From NCBI RefSeq assembly GCF_030149505.1, contig NZ_JASBRN010000026.1, positions 1 through 64,000 on the forward strand: a stretch of 64,000 nucleotides of DNA, written 5' to 3'. Below, one piece after another: positions 17,570 through 25,704 of the stretch (the first letter of the stretch is position 1; each line of letters starts with the position of its first letter). The notes beneath the pieces are model-generated. The model saw only the letters and a list, made by a program, of their open reading frames with translations, was not told the DNA's origin and did not search any database. The position numbers and the translations under genes were made by a program. The DNA is from Nocardioides sp. GTDB lineage: Bacteria; Actinomycetota; Actinomycetes; Propionibacteriales; Nocardioidaceae.

Positions 17570-18292
17570 TCAGGCGCTGGGCGCCTCGTCCTCGACGGCG
17601 ACGTTCTTCACGCGGTTGGGGTCGACCTGGATGCCGGGGCCCATCGTCGTGGAGACGGTGATCTTCTTGATGTAGCGGCCCTTGGAGCTGGCCGGCTTGA
17701 GCCGCAGCACCTCCTCGAGGGCGGCGGCGTAGTTCTCGGCGAGGTTGACCTCGGAGAAGGACGCCTTGCCGATGATGAAGTGCAGGTTGGCGTGGCGGTC
17801 GACACGGAACTCGATCTTGCCGCCCTTGATGTCCGTCACGGCCTTGGCCGGGTCGGGGGTGACCGTGCCGGTCTTGGGGTTCGGCATGAGGCCACGGGGA
17901 CCGAGCACGCGGCCGAGGCGGCCGACCTTGCCCATGAGGTCCGGGGTCGCGACCACGGCGTCGAAGTCGAGGTAGCCGCCGGCCACCTTCTCGATCAGCT
18001 CGTCGCCACCGACCTCGTCCGCACCGGCGTCGAGGGCGGCCTGCGCCTTGTCACCGACGGCGAAGACGAGGACCTTGGCGGTCTTGCCGGTGCCGTGGGG
18101 CAGGTTGACGGTGCCGCGCACCATCTGGTCGGCCTTGCGGGGGTCGACGCCGAGACGCATGACGACGTCGACGGTCTCGTCGAACTTCTTCTTCGAGGAG
18201 GTCTTGGCGATCTTGATCGCGGCGAGCGGGGCGAAGACCTCGTTCTTGTCGAACGAGGCGGCCGCTGCGCGGTAGGTCTTGCTGCGCTGCAT
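17570..18292 (-). CDS. rplA: 50S ribosomal protein L1
   Basis: L1 stalk protein that binds 23S rRNA and assists release of deacylated tRNA; 240 residues, normal length. Conserved blocks: [52 protein letters not shown] and NPKTGTVT. The ATG at 18290-18292 starts MQRSKTYR and has AAGGA eight bases upstream. A frame reading through from rplK is a shadow. It lies 113 bases after rplK. Confidence 0.98.
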   Translation of the reverse strand: MQRSKTYRAAAASFDKNEVFAPLAAIKIAKTSSKKKFDETVDVVMRLGVDPRKADQMVRGTVNLPHGTGKTAKVLVFAVGDKAQAALDAGADEVGGDELIEKVAGGYLDFDAVVATPDLMGKVGRLGRVLGPRGLMPNPKTGTVTPDPAKAVTDIKGGKIEFRVDRHANLHFIIGKASFSEVNLAENYAAALEEVLRLKPASSKGRYIKKITVSTTMGPGIQVDPNRVKNVAVEDEAPSA

Positions 18293-18405
18293 GTCTGGGT
18301 TCCTTCTTCTGTGATCCAGGTGTGGTCGCTCGGGCCAGCGCGGCCCTGCCACAGGGGTACGACGTCGGCTGACGTCGGTGTCCGACCGGGCGGAGCCCGG
18401 GGACG

Positions 18406-18834
18406 TCAGTCGGTCGTGATGCCCATCGAGCGGGCGGTGCCCTCGACGATCTTCATGGCGGCCTCGACGTCGTTGGCGTTGAGGTCGGGCAGCTTGGTCT
18501 GGGCGATCTCGCGCACCTGGTCCTTGGTCAGCGAGCCGACCTTGTCCTTGTGCGGGACCGAGGAACCCTTCTGCAGGCCGGCGGCCTTCTTGATCAGCTC
18601 GGAGGCCGGCGGCGTCTTCGTGATGAAGTCGAAGGTCCGGTCCTCGTAGATCGTGATCTCGACCGGGATGACGTTGCCGCGCAGGGACTCGGTCTGGGCG
18701 TTGTACGCCTTGCAGAAGTCCATGATGTTGACGCCGTGGGGACCGAGGGCGGTACCGACCGGCGGGGCCGGCGAGGCGGCGCCGGCCTGGAGCTGCACCT
18801 TGACCAGGGCAGCGATCTTCTTCTTCGGAGGCAT
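18406..18834 (-). CDS. rplK: 50S ribosomal protein L11
   Basis: L11 binds the GTPase-associated centre of 23S rRNA and is the thiostrepton-binding and stringent-response sensing protein. 142 residues, normal length: [20 protein letters not shown] with the [11 protein letters not shown]-like block ([20 protein letters not shown]) and a C-terminal rRNA-binding domain ending [23 protein letters not shown] start at 18832-18834. Order nusG-rplK-rplA is standard. Confidence 0.98.
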   Translation of the reverse strand: MPPKKKIAALVKVQLQAGAASPAPPVGTALGPHGVNIMDFCKAYNAQTESLRGNVIPVEITIYEDRTFDFITKTPPASELIKKAAGLQKGSSVPHKDKVGSLTKDQVREIAQTKLPDLNANDVEAAMKIVEGTARSMGITTD

Positions 18835-18964
18835 GCTGCTTCTCTTTCCTACTCGTGGTCATGTCGAGGACGCCGTGTGCGTCCTCTGCCACCTGCGCCC
18901 CGCGGGGCGCAGCGAACAGTGTGGGACGGGAGGGTTCCCCGACCCAAATCCGGGCGGGGCCGGC

Positions 18965-19822
18965 TCAGACCTTCTGCACCTGGCTGAAGGAGAGCTCGAC
19001 GGGGGTCTCGCGACCGAAGATCTCCACGAGCGCCTTGACGCGCTGGCTCTCGGCATTGATCTCGGTGATCGTGGCGTGGAGCGTGGCGAAGGGCCCGTCG
19101 ACGACCATGACGGAGTCGGAGACGGCGAAGTCGGCCACCTCGACCGGCTTCTTGGCGGTGGTGGCGCTGCCGGCGGGGGCGGTGCCAGCGGCGACGGCCT
19201 CGGCCTGGGCACGGGCCACGACCGCGGGGGCGAGCATGTCCTCGACCTCACCCATGGTCAGCGGCACCGGCTGGTGGGAGTTGCCGACGAAGCCGGTGAC
19301 CGAGGGCGTGTGGCGCACCGCGGACCAGGACTCGTCGGTGAGGTCCATGCGGACCAGCACGTAGCCGGGGAGGACGGTGCGCTTGACCATCTTGCGCTGG
19401 CCGTTCTTGATCTCCGCGACCTCCTCGGTGGGGACCACGATCTCGTGGATGTAGTCCTCCATGTTGAGGGAGATGGCGCGGTTCTCCAGGTTCTGCTTCA
19501 CCCGGTTCTCCATGCCGGAGTAGGTGTGCACGACGAACCAGTCGCCCGGCTTGGCCCACAGCTCGCGGCGGAAGCGCTCGAGCGGGTCGTCCTCGTCGGG
19601 CTCGTCCGCGGCGTCCTCGTCGTCGGCGTCGGCGTCGTCGGCCTGGTCCTCGGCGTCGGAGGCCTCGACGTCGAGGTCGGCGTCCGCCCCGTCGCCGTCG
19701 ACCTCGTCGGCCTGGGCGGTCGCGTCGTCGGCGCCCTCGGGGGCGTCGGTGTCGGCGGCGCCCGCGTCCAGGGACTCGTCGGTCTCGGCGGGGTCGAACT
19801 GCTCAGTCACGTCCTGCTCCAT
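18965..19822 (-). CDS. nusG: Transcription antitermination factor NusG with acidic extension
   Basis: NusG links RNA polymerase to Rho or ribosomes. The NGN domain begins near residue 92 ([20 protein letters not shown]), with [20 protein letters not shown] and TPSVTGFVG, and the C-terminal KOW domain reads [20 protein letters not shown]. The N-terminal 85 residues are an unusually acidic Asp/Glu/Ala-rich extension with about half acidic residues in places, much longer than in E. coli (181 residues in total there). Two adjacent Met codons (19825 and 19822) begin it; the second is used here. Some actinobacterial NusG proteins have acidic extensions of this kind, but this one is long. Confidence 0.95.
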   Translation of the reverse strand: MEQDVTEQFDPAETDESLDAGAADTDAPEGADDATAQADEVDGDGADADLDVEASDAEDQADDADADDEDAADEPDEDDPLERFRRELWAKPGDWFVVHTYSGMENRVKQNLENRAISLNMEDYIHEIVVPTEEVAEIKNGQRKMVKRTVLPGYVLVRMDLTDESWSAVRHTPSVTGFVGNSHQPVPLTMGEVEDMLAPAVVARAQAEAVAAGTAPAGSATTAKKPVEVADFAVSDSVMVVDGPFATLHATITEINAESQRVKALVEIFGRETPVELSFSQVQKV

Positions 19823-19895
19823 CACGTCGTACGTCGCTCCCGGCGCTGCGGCCGGGGACGGTGCGGGCGGCTGCCCGCGGGTGGTCGGTGGGGCC

Positions 19896-20129
19896 CTACT
19901 CGGCGTTGCCGCCGAAGACGGCGAAGGCCAGGCGACCCAGACCGAGGTCCAGGGAGGCGATGATGGCCATCATCACCAGCACGAAGACCATCACCACGAA
20001 GAAGTAGGTGACCAGCTGCTCCTGCGTCGGGTAGACGACCTTGCGCAGCTCGGCGACGACCTGCCGGTAGAAGGTCACCGGGCTGGTGCGCGCGGGCTTC
20101 TCGTCGCGGACCGCGTTCTGTTCGCTCAC
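19896..20129 (-). CDS. secE: Preprotein translocase subunit SecE
   Basis: Essential small subunit clamping SecY in the Sec translocon; 77 residues. The GTG at 20127-20129 was chosen ([20 protein letters not shown]) with GGAGAGG upstream; a longer frame runs through the tRNA gene and is not real. The amphipathic helix [20 protein letters not shown] and one transmembrane segment ([20 protein letters not shown]) are the single-span SecE pattern. It lies between tRNA-Trp and nusG, as in Mycobacterium. Confidence 0.95.
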   Translation of the reverse strand: MSEQNAVRDEKPARTSPVTFYRQVVAELRKVVYPTQEQLVTYFFVVMVFVLVMMAIIASLDLGLGRLAFAVFGGNAE

Positions 20130-20236
20130 GCCGGTCACCTCTCCCTGTCCTCGTGCTGCTGGCTGGTGCTGCCTGGTCCTGCTCGATCGGTGCTGCTGGT
20201 GCTGCTGCGCCACCGGCCGGGACCGGTGACGTGGAG

Positions 20237-20309
20237 CAGGGCACGAGGGACTTGAACCCCCAACCTTCGGTTTTGGAGACCGATGCTCTGCCAGTTGAGC
20301 TAGTGCCCT
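20237..20309 (-). tRNA. trpT: tRNA-Trp (CCA)
   Basis: 73 bases with a full cloverleaf: acceptor AGGGCAC/GTGCCCT, anticodon stem TCGGT/ACCGA with loop CTCCAAA (anticodon CCA), and T-arm GGGGG-TTCAAGT-CCCTC. Discriminator G. The 3' CCA is not encoded. It is upstream of secE on the same strand, as in other Actinobacteria. Confidence 0.97.
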
Positions 20310-20487
20310 CCGACGACCTCCCCGGGGGCATGCCGAAGCATGCGGGGAGACCACCAAGCGGGGAGTCTACGGGTCGGCTCCGCGCGCCGTCCAAACGCCT
20401 CGCGCCGGGAGCCGTCGGGCAGGTGGCGTCGGACCGGTGCCGGGGAGGCGGGGCCGGCCGTCGGCGTGCGCCGCCTAGGGTGGCGCC

Positions 20488-21522
20488 GTGCGCGACCTCC
20501 ACACCCTGCCCAAGGCGCACCTGCACCTGCACTTCACCGGCTCGATGCGCCACCAGACGTTGCTGGAGCTGGCCGAGCGCGACCGGATCGCGCTGCCGGA
20601 CTCGCTGGTCGAGGAGTGGCCGCCGCACCTGTCGGCGGCCGACGAGAAGGGCTGGTTCCGCTTCCAGCGGCTCTACGACGTGGCGCGCTCGGTGCTGCGG
20701 ACCGAGGGGGACGTGCGACGGCTCGTGCTCGAGGCCGCCGAGGACGACGTGCGCGACGGCGGACGCTGGCTGGAGATCCAGGTCGACCCCAGCGGCTACG
20801 CGGCACGCTTCGGCGGGATCACCGCGTTCACCGACCTCGTGCTGGACGCGGTCGCCGACGCCTCGCGCACGACCGGGCTGGGGATGGCGGTGGTCATCGC
20901 CGCCAACCGCACCCGGCACCCGATGGATGCGCGGACACTGGCGCGGCTGGCGGCGCAGTACGCCGGTCGCGGGGTCGTCGGGTTCGGGCTGTCCAACGAC
21001 GAGCGGCGTGGCACGACCTCGGAGTTCGGCCCGGCCTTCGCGATCGCTGAGCGGGCCGGGCTGGCGCTGGTCCCCCACGGCGGCGAGCTGCTCGGAGCCG
21101 ACCACGTGAGCACCTGCCTGGACCACCTGCACGCGGACCGGTTGGGCCACGGGGTGCGCTCGGCCGAGGACCCGGCCGTGCTGGAGCGGGTCGTGGCGGC
21201 CGGGGTGGCGCTCGAGGTCTGCCCGGTCTCCAACGTGGCGCTCGGCGTCTACTCCGACCTCACCTCGGTGCCGCTGCCGGACCTGCTGGCGGCGGGCGCG
21301 ACCGTCGCGCTGGGGGCCGACGACCCGCTGCTCTTCGGGTCCCAGCTGGCCGCGCAGTACGCCACGATGCGTGCCGCCCACGACCTCGACGACGCGACGC
21401 TCGCCGAGCTGGCCCGGATGTCGGTGCGGGCCTCGCGGGCACCCTCGGACGTGCGGCAGCGGGTGCTGGCCGAGATCGACGCCTGGCTCGCCGCCGAGGA
21501 CACCTCGGGCGAGCGGACCTGA
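20488..21522 (+). CDS. add: Adenosine deaminase family protein
   Basis: Zinc hydrolase converting (deoxy)adenosine to inosine in purine salvage; 344 residues. Metal ligands HLHLH at 11-15, catalytic HGGE at 197-200, GHG at 220-222, VCPVSN at 244-249 and a GADDP motif at 276-280 (the usual form is S/T-x-DDP). Start is the GTG at 20488, six bases after TAGGGT, which suggests a leaderless message. The fold family also includes adenine deaminases and 6-aminodeoxyfutalosine deaminases, so the exact substrate is not certain. It is divergent from tRNA-Trp. Confidence 0.88.
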   Translation: MRDLHTLPKAHLHLHFTGSMRHQTLLELAERDRIALPDSLVEEWPPHLSAADEKGWFRFQRLYDVARSVLRTEGDVRRLVLEAAEDDVRDGGRWLEIQVDPSGYAARFGGITAFTDLVLDAVADASRTTGLGMAVVIAANRTRHPMDARTLARLAAQYAGRGVVGFGLSNDERRGTTSEFGPAFAIAERAGLALVPHGGELLGADHVSTCLDHLHADRLGHGVRSAEDPAVLERVVAAGVALEVCPVSNVALGVYSDLTSVPLPDLLAAGATVALGADDPLLFGSQLAAQYATMRAAHDLDDATLAELARMSVRASRAPSDVRQRVLAEIDAWLAAEDTSGERT

Positions 21523-21618
21523 CGGCTGCCCCGGCGGGTCGGGAGCCGGCCCGGCCCCGGCCCCGGCGGGCAACCCCACGGGCGGACGCCCCGGCGGGGG
21601 CGGTGAGAGGATGCCGAC

Positions 21619-22152
21619 GTGAGCGAGTCGGACGACCAGAACACGCCCTGGACCCACCAGCCCTACGGCAGCGGACCGGGCGAGCCCGACCGCAGCCCCC
21701 AGGAGCCGCCGCGGCAGCCCGAGCAGGCCCAGCCTCCGGCGTACCCGACCAACCCCTACGGCGACCCGCAGGCGGGTCCCGGCCAGCCGTACCAGCAGCC
21801 GTACGCCCAGCCCGGCTACCCGCAGCAGGGCTACGGCCAGGGGTACGCGCAGGGGTACGCGCAGCCGTTCCCCTCGACGCCCAACCACCCCTCCGCCAAC
21901 ACCGCGCTCGTGCTGGGGATCGTCGCGCTCGGCGGCGGCTTTGTGTGCGGCCTGCCGATCCTGGCCGGGCCCTTCGCGTGGTACGTGGGCGCGAAGGTGA
22001 AGCGCGAGATCGACGCCGAGCCGATGCGCTACGGCGGCCGCAGCGAGGCGAACGCGGGCATGATCCTCGGGATCGTGGCGACCTCGCTGCTGGCGCTGGC
22101 GGTGCTCACCATCGTGGTGGTCATCGCGATCGCGGCCGGCACGTCGGTCTAG
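21619..22152 (+). CDS. DUF4190-type membrane protein
   Basis: A 177-residue protein with a Pro/Gln/Tyr/Gly-rich cytoplasmic N-terminus (about 1-88, with repeats such as YGQGYAQGYAQ) and two hydrophobic segments: TALVLGIVALGGGFVCGLPI at about 94-113 and MILGIVATSLLALAVLTIVV near the end. Between them sits a short loop with a VGAKVKREIDAEP stretch. This is the DUF4190 pattern, common and functionally unknown in Actinobacteria. GTG start, six bases after GAGGAT. Confidence 0.75.
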   Translation: MSESDDQNTPWTHQPYGSGPGEPDRSPQEPPRQPEQAQPPAYPTNPYGDPQAGPGQPYQQPYAQPGYPQQGYGQGYAQGYAQPFPSTPNHPSANTALVLGIVALGGGFVCGLPILAGPFAWYVGAKVKREIDAEPMRYGGRSEANAGMILGIVATSLLALAVLTIVVVIAIAAGTSV

Positions 22153-22179
22153 CTCATCGACCGGAAGTGACGACTCGGG

Positions 22180-22215
22180 GGTTCGTTCCTGACGGGTCGG
22201 CGGTTCGTTCCTGAC
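22180..22215. repeat. Short direct repeat between convergent genes
   Basis: GGTTCGTTCCTGAC occurs twice, at 22180-22193 and 22202-22215, 22 bases apart, in the 74-base gap between the convergent DUF4190 and murB genes. No hairpin terminator is evident here. Confidence 0.6.
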
Positions 22216-22226
22216 TGCTCGGCGGG

Positions 22227-23297
22227 TCAGAGCTCGCAGCCGAGGAGCACCGGCTCGTTGACGAGTCGTACGCCGAAGCGCTGCTCGACCCGGTCGCGCA
22301 CCTCGCGGGCGAGGGCCAGCAGGTCGGCGGTCGTGGCACCGCCGCGGTTGGTGAGCGCGAGGGTGTGCTTGGTCGACAGGGTGGCCCGGCCACCGGTGAC
22401 CTCCGCGCCCCAGCCCTTGCCGAGCCCGGCGTGCTCGATCAGCCACGCGGCGCTGGTCTTGACGGTGCCGTCGGGCTGCGGCCAGACGGGCGCACCCGCG
22501 GGCACGTCGGCGGGGTCGAGGACGGGGTTGGTGAAGAAGGAGCCGGCGCTCCACGTGTCGTGGTCGGGCTCGTCGAGGACCATCCCCTTGCCGCGGCGCA
22601 GCGCGAGGACCGCGGCGCGCACGTCGGCGAGAGGAGCGCGGGCTCCGGTCTCGACCCCGAGGGCGCGGGCCAGCTCGGCGTACGCGACCGGGGCGCCGAG
22701 GGTGCCCAGGCGCAGCTGGAAGGTCACCGAGACCACGACGTACCGGCCGGGCTCGGCCTTGAAGCGGGAGTGGCGGTAGCCGAAGCCGCAGTCGGCGTGG
22801 GCGAAGGTGCGCCAGGCGCGCTCGACCCGGTCCCAGGTGCGCACCGACGCGACGGTCTGGGAGACGTCCTGGCCGTAGGCACCGACGTTCTGGACGGGCG
22901 TGGCCCCGACGGAGCCCGGGATGCCGGAGAGCGCCTCGACGCCGACCCAGCCCCGCTCGACCGCGGTGGCGACGAAGCCGTCCCAGGACTCCCCCGCGGC
23001 GACGGTGACCATCGCACCGCCGCAGGTCGGGGCTGCGTCGGAGGGCCCGTCGACGTCGGAGGCGATCCCGGTGGTGGCGACCTCGACGACCGTGCCGGCG
23101 AATCCCTCGTCGGCCACGACCAGGTTGCTGCCGCCGCCGAGCACGAGCAGGGGCTCGCCGGCCTCGTCGGCGGCGCGGACCGCGGCGACGAGCTCGTCGT
23201 CGGTGCGGGCGACCACCCAGCGCCGCGCCGGGCCGCCGAGGCGCAGGGTGGTGCGCTCGGCCAGGAGCCGCTCGGTCGCCGGGGCGAGGTCAGGCAC
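22227..23297 (-). CDS. murB: UDP-N-acetylenolpyruvoylglucosamine reductase
   Basis: FAD-dependent reductase making UDP-MurNAc for peptidoglycan; 356 residues. FAD-binding domain with TTLRLGGPARRWVVA and LLVLGGGSNLVVAD, then the GWVGVEALSGIPGSVGATPV and NVGAYGQDV blocks. The SAGSFFTNPVL block carries the catalytic Ser, and the C-terminus has LIEHAGLGKGWGAEVTGGRA followed by a type I ending. GTG start overlapping the hadB stop region by eight bases, so it is translationally coupled to the dehydratase genes, an unusual partner for murB. Confidence 0.96.
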   Translation of the reverse strand: MPDLAPATERLLAERTTLRLGGPARRWVVARTDDELVAAVRAADEAGEPLLVLGGGSNLVVADEGFAGTVVEVATTGIASDVDGPSDAAPTCGGAMVTVAAGESWDGFVATAVERGWVGVEALSGIPGSVGATPVQNVGAYGQDVSQTVASVRTWDRVERAWRTFAHADCGFGYRHSRFKAEPGRYVVVSVTFQLRLGTLGAPVAYAELARALGVETGARAPLADVRAAVLALRRGKGMVLDEPDHDTWSAGSFFTNPVLDPADVPAGAPVWPQPDGTVKTSAAWLIEHAGLGKGWGAEVTGGRATLSTKHTLALTNRGGATTADLLALAREVRDRVEQRFGVRLVNEPVLLGCEL

Positions 23298-23670
23298 GGC
23301 GCAGGACCGCCTTCGGCATGCCGAGGACCTTCTGCCCCTCGTGGGTGACGGTGAGCGCGACGGTGGTCAGGCCGTCCTCGCCGCCCTTCTCCTCACCGGC
23401 CACGACAACCTCGGCGCCGCCCTCGGCGGGCACGACGACCGGGGAGGTGAACTTGCAGCCGAGGGAGACGACCTCGTGGTCGGGGAACCAGTCGGCGACG
23501 GCGCGGGCGGCCAGGGCCAGGGTGTACATCCCGTGGGCGATCACGCCGGGCAGGCCGACGGAGGCGGCGACGGCCTCGTCCTGGTGGATCGGGTTGTGGT
23601 CGCCGCTGGCGGCGGCGTACGCCACGAGGTCGGCGCGGGTGATGGTGAAGGTGCGCGGCTCCAGGCTCAT
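23290..23670 (-). CDS. hadB: MaoC-type hydroxyacyl dehydratase, HadB-like subunit
   Basis: Hydratase-2 hotdog subunit of 126 residues with the catalytic YAAASGDHNPIHQDEAVAAS motif (Asp and His of the hydratase-2 signature) and GVIAHGMYTLALAARAVADW. In Mycobacterium HadB is the catalytic subunit paired with HadA or HadC to dehydrate 3-hydroxyacyl-ACP during fatty acid or mycolate elongation. The ATG at 23668-23670 overlaps the hadA stop (ATGA). Only one partner (HadA-like) is encoded here. Confidence 0.9.
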   Translation of the reverse strand: MSLEPRTFTITRADLVAYAAASGDHNPIHQDEAVAASVGLPGVIAHGMYTLALAARAVADWFPDHEVVSLGCKFTSPVVVPAEGGAEVVVAGEEKGGEDGLTTVALTVTHEGQKVLGMPKAVLRRA

Positions 23671-24074
23671 GCCCCGCCCCCGTCCGCGCGGTGGACCAGG
23701 GTCGCGCCGGTCGTGCAGACCAGGGCCCCGGTGGCGTCGGTGACCTCGCTCGTGGTGCCGATGATGTCGTTGCCACCGATCTGGCGCAGCGAGGTGACGG
23801 TGAGGGTCGCGGTCAGCTCGTCGCCCTCGACCACCGGGCGCTCGTAGGCGAAGCGCTGCTCGCCGTGGACGATGCGGTGCAGCGCGACCTGCTCGGCCTC
23901 GAGGAAGGCGTTCATCGCCTCGAAGGCCGTCACGATCGGGAAGGTCGCCGGCGCCGGACCGCCGGTCCACGCACCGCCCGTCGCGGCCGCGAAGGCGCGC
24001 AGGGCCTCGGCGGTCACGGCATAGGGTCGGGTGGGTGGGAAGCTCCGACCGACGATCGAGGGGTCCACGGGCAT
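23667..24074 (-). CDS. hadA: MaoC-type dehydratase, HadA-like subunit
   Basis: A 135-residue FAS1-type dehydratase N-domain protein (UPF0336): MPVDPSIVGRSFPPTRPYAV, HGEQRFAYERPVVEGDELTA and SLRQIGGNDIIGTTSEVTDA. It lacks the catalytic Asp/His signature, as non-catalytic substrate-binding subunits of HadAB do. ATG start six bases after TAGGTT (minus strand), so probably leaderless. The start region overlaps the divergent lipoprotein start by 40 bases. Confidence 0.9.
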   Translation of the reverse strand: MPVDPSIVGRSFPPTRPYAVTAEALRAFAAATGGAWTGGPAPATFPIVTAFEAMNAFLEAEQVALHRIVHGEQRFAYERPVVEGDELTATLTVTSLRQIGGNDIIGTTSEVTDATGALVCTTGATLVHRADGGGA

Positions 24075-25123
24075 GGCTCCAACCTAGGCGATCCCGTGCG
24101 GCCGCCCTGCTGCTGGTCGCGGCCCTCGTCGGGTGCAGCGGCGCCACCTCCGGACCGGTCGGCACGGGGCCGGGTGGCACGGGTCCGGGCGACGGCGAGG
24201 CCTCGGGCCCGGTGCGGCTCTCCGACTGCCGCCCGCTCGAGGCGGGCGCGGTGCGCGGCCGGCCGCCGGCGTACCTCCCGGACGGGGTGGGGCTGGAGCC
24301 CCTGCCGGTCTCCGACGCCGTCTGCGCGGGCGTGTGGGCGCCGCGGGCCGCGGCCGCGCTGGTGCCGCAGGGCGTGGCGGTGCGGGGCGGGACGGCTTGG
24401 TTGACGGGGTACGACGAGGGCGAGCCCGGCAGCCTGTGGTGCCGGGTCGTGCGGCTGGACCTGCGCACCGGCGCGCTGCTGGCCGACCGCCGGCGCGTCA
24501 GCGGTCGCGTCGGCGCGGGCCCCGAGGTCGGCTGCCGCCACGGCGGGGGCGTCGCGCTGGACCGGCACGGGCTGTGGCTGACCGAGAGCGCGCGGCTGTG
24601 GCTGATGGACCCCCGCAGCCTCGAGGTGCTGCGGGGCTGGCGGCTGGCCGACCCCGTGCAGGGGTCCTTCGGGCTGATCGACGACCGGGGCCGGATCGGG
24701 CTGGGTCGCTTCCGTCCCAGCCGCGTGCACCCGGGCCGGGCAGCGCTGGACTGGTTCGACCTCTCCCGGGTGCTCGCGCCCGGGGTGGTCGAGCTGGGCC
24801 TCGACGACGCGGTCTCGTCGAGGAAGGTGCCTTCGCACGCCCAGGGCGCGGTGTGGGCCCGGATGGGTGGGCGCACGGGCGTGTGGTTCGCCCGCTCGCA
24901 CACGCGCTGCGGGGTGCTCGAGGGGCCGGGCGGGGTGCGCCGGGCGTTCCTGCCGGGCGCCGAGGGGATGGCCGCCGGTCCCGGGAGCCTGTGGGCGGTC
25001 AGCGAGTCCGCGGCGCGGAGCTTCTGGCGGCTGGGCGGGCGGCCGGTCGTGCCGACGCTGAGCCGGCTCGACACCGGGCGGCTGCGGGAGTGGCCCGAGC
25101 CGACCTGCGACCCGGGGGACTGA
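24035..25123 (+). CDS. Secreted lipoprotein of unknown function
   Basis: A 362-residue predicted lipoprotein: Arg-rich N-terminus, hydrophobic core AAALLLVAALVGC with lipobox Cys near residue 34, then a Gly/Pro-rich linker. The mature part has several Trp-containing short repeats (GGTAWLTGYDE, RHGLWLTESARLWLMDPRSL, GSLWAVSES) suggestive of a beta-propeller-like fold, and four to six Cys that could pair. GTG start, seven bases after a TAGGGT -10, giving a leaderless transcript whose 5' end overlaps the divergent hadA start. No catalytic motif recognised. Confidence 0.7.
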   Translation: MGSSDRRSRGPRAWLQPRRSRAAALLLVAALVGCSGATSGPVGTGPGGTGPGDGEASGPVRLSDCRPLEAGAVRGRPPAYLPDGVGLEPLPVSDAVCAGVWAPRAAAALVPQGVAVRGGTAWLTGYDEGEPGSLWCRVVRLDLRTGALLADRRRVSGRVGAGPEVGCRHGGGVALDRHGLWLTESARLWLMDPRSLEVLRGWRLADPVQGSFGLIDDRGRIGLGRFRPSRVHPGRAALDWFDLSRVLAPGVVELGLDDAVSSRKVPSHAQGAVWARMGGRTGVWFARSHTRCGVLEGPGGVRRAFLPGAEGMAAGPGSLWAVSESAARSFWRLGGRPVVPTLSRLDTGRLREWPEPTCDPGD

Positions 25124-25199
25124 GGCCGCACCGGGCGGCACGGCACGGAGCGGTCGCGACCGGCCGCGGGCCGCTGTCGGCGTACCCCTGGGAACGCCG

Positions 25200-25229
25200 A
25201 CGGCCCGCCAGGAGGACCTGGCGGGCCGT
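25200..25229. terminator. Terminator after rpmG
   Basis: Perfect 13-base stem ACGGCCCGCCAGG / CCTGGCGGGCCGT with an AGGA loop, 20 bases past the rpmG stop and about 75 bases past the convergent lipoprotein stop; it can serve both. Confidence 0.85.
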
Positions 25230-25249
25230 GCGGTGCGAGTGCGCTGGGG

Positions 25250-25420
25250 TCAGCGGGTCTCGCGGTGGTCGGTGTGGGTGCGGCAACGCGGGCAGAACTT
25301 CTTCATCTCCATGCGGTCGGGGTTGTTCCGACGGTTCTTCTTGGTGATGTAGTTCCGCTCCTTGCAGTCCACGCAGGCGAGCGTGATCTTGGGGCGAACG
25401 TCAGAGCTCTTGCTGGCCAC
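25250..25420 (-). CDS. rpmG: 50S ribosomal protein L33, zinc-binding form
   Basis: 56-residue L33. Two CxxC pairs (CVDC near 15-18 and CPRC near 43-46) mark it as the zinc-binding C+ form. Sequence core: [20 protein letters not shown] and [23 protein letters not shown] start at 25418-25420 with AAGGA six bases upstream. It follows tRNA-Thr and tRNA-Met on the same strand, the order also seen in Mycobacterium. Too short for most gene-length cut-offs. Confidence 0.97.
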   Translation of the reverse strand: MASKSSDVRPKITLACVDCKERNYITKKNRRNNPDRMEMKKFCPRCRTHTDHRETR

Positions 25421-25460
25421 GGGATGTCCTTGCTGATCGGAGGCGGTGCGGGATCTGTGG

Positions 25461-25534
25461 TAGCGGGGGCGGGACTCGAACCCGCGACACCACGATTATG
25501 AGCCGTGTGCTCTAACCACCTGAGCTACCCCGCC
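25461..25534 (-). tRNA. metT: tRNA-Met (CAT)
   Basis: 74 bases: acceptor GGCGGGG/CCCCGCT (G1-T72 wobble), D-arm GCTCAGGTGGTTAGAGC, anticodon loop CTCATAA (anticodon CAT), T-arm GCGGG-TTCGAGT-CCCGC, discriminator A. The layout matches elongator tRNA-Met of Actinobacteria; an Ile2 tRNA also reads CAT but is less likely from position. Confidence 0.95.
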
Positions 25535-25583
25535 ACATGGATGAGGGTCGACCCCGGTCTGCACCGGCGACGACCCGACCCAG

Positions 25584-25656
25584 AGCCCCTTTACGGAATC
25601 GAACCGTAGACCTTCTCCTTACCATGGAGACGCTCTGCCGACTGAGCTAAAGGGGC
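25584..25656 (-). tRNA. thrT: tRNA-Thr (GGT)
   Basis: 73 bases: acceptor GCCCCTT/AAGGGGC, anticodon stem TCTCC/GGAGA with loop ATGGTAA (anticodon GGT), T-arm CTACGG-TTCGATT-CCGTA, discriminator T. Upstream of tRNA-Met and rpmG in one apparent transcript. Confidence 0.96.
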
Positions 25657-25704
25657 AACGACGCAGAACCATACAGAGTCTTCGGCGTAGGAGAAAATCG
25701 GGGC

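Noticed and set aside
15680-17661. Very long open frames on both strands around the aspartate aminotransferase
   Set aside because: High GC keeps the other frames open; their products are Arg/Pro or Gly/Val-rich without motifs, while the plus-strand aminotransferase has all family blocks.
20310-20345. Hairpin upstream of tRNA-Trp with GCATGC on both sides of CGAA
   Set aside because: The stem needs a four-base bulge and has no clear role; probably chance in GC-rich DNA.
19822-22554. Long minus-strand frame across secE, tRNA-Trp, adenosine deaminase and murB
   Set aside because: It crosses a tRNA gene and several genes with clear motifs; composition is of shadow type.
23290-24074. A third dehydratase subunit (hadC) in the cluster
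   Set aside because: Only two MaoC-type genes are present; the next gene is murB.
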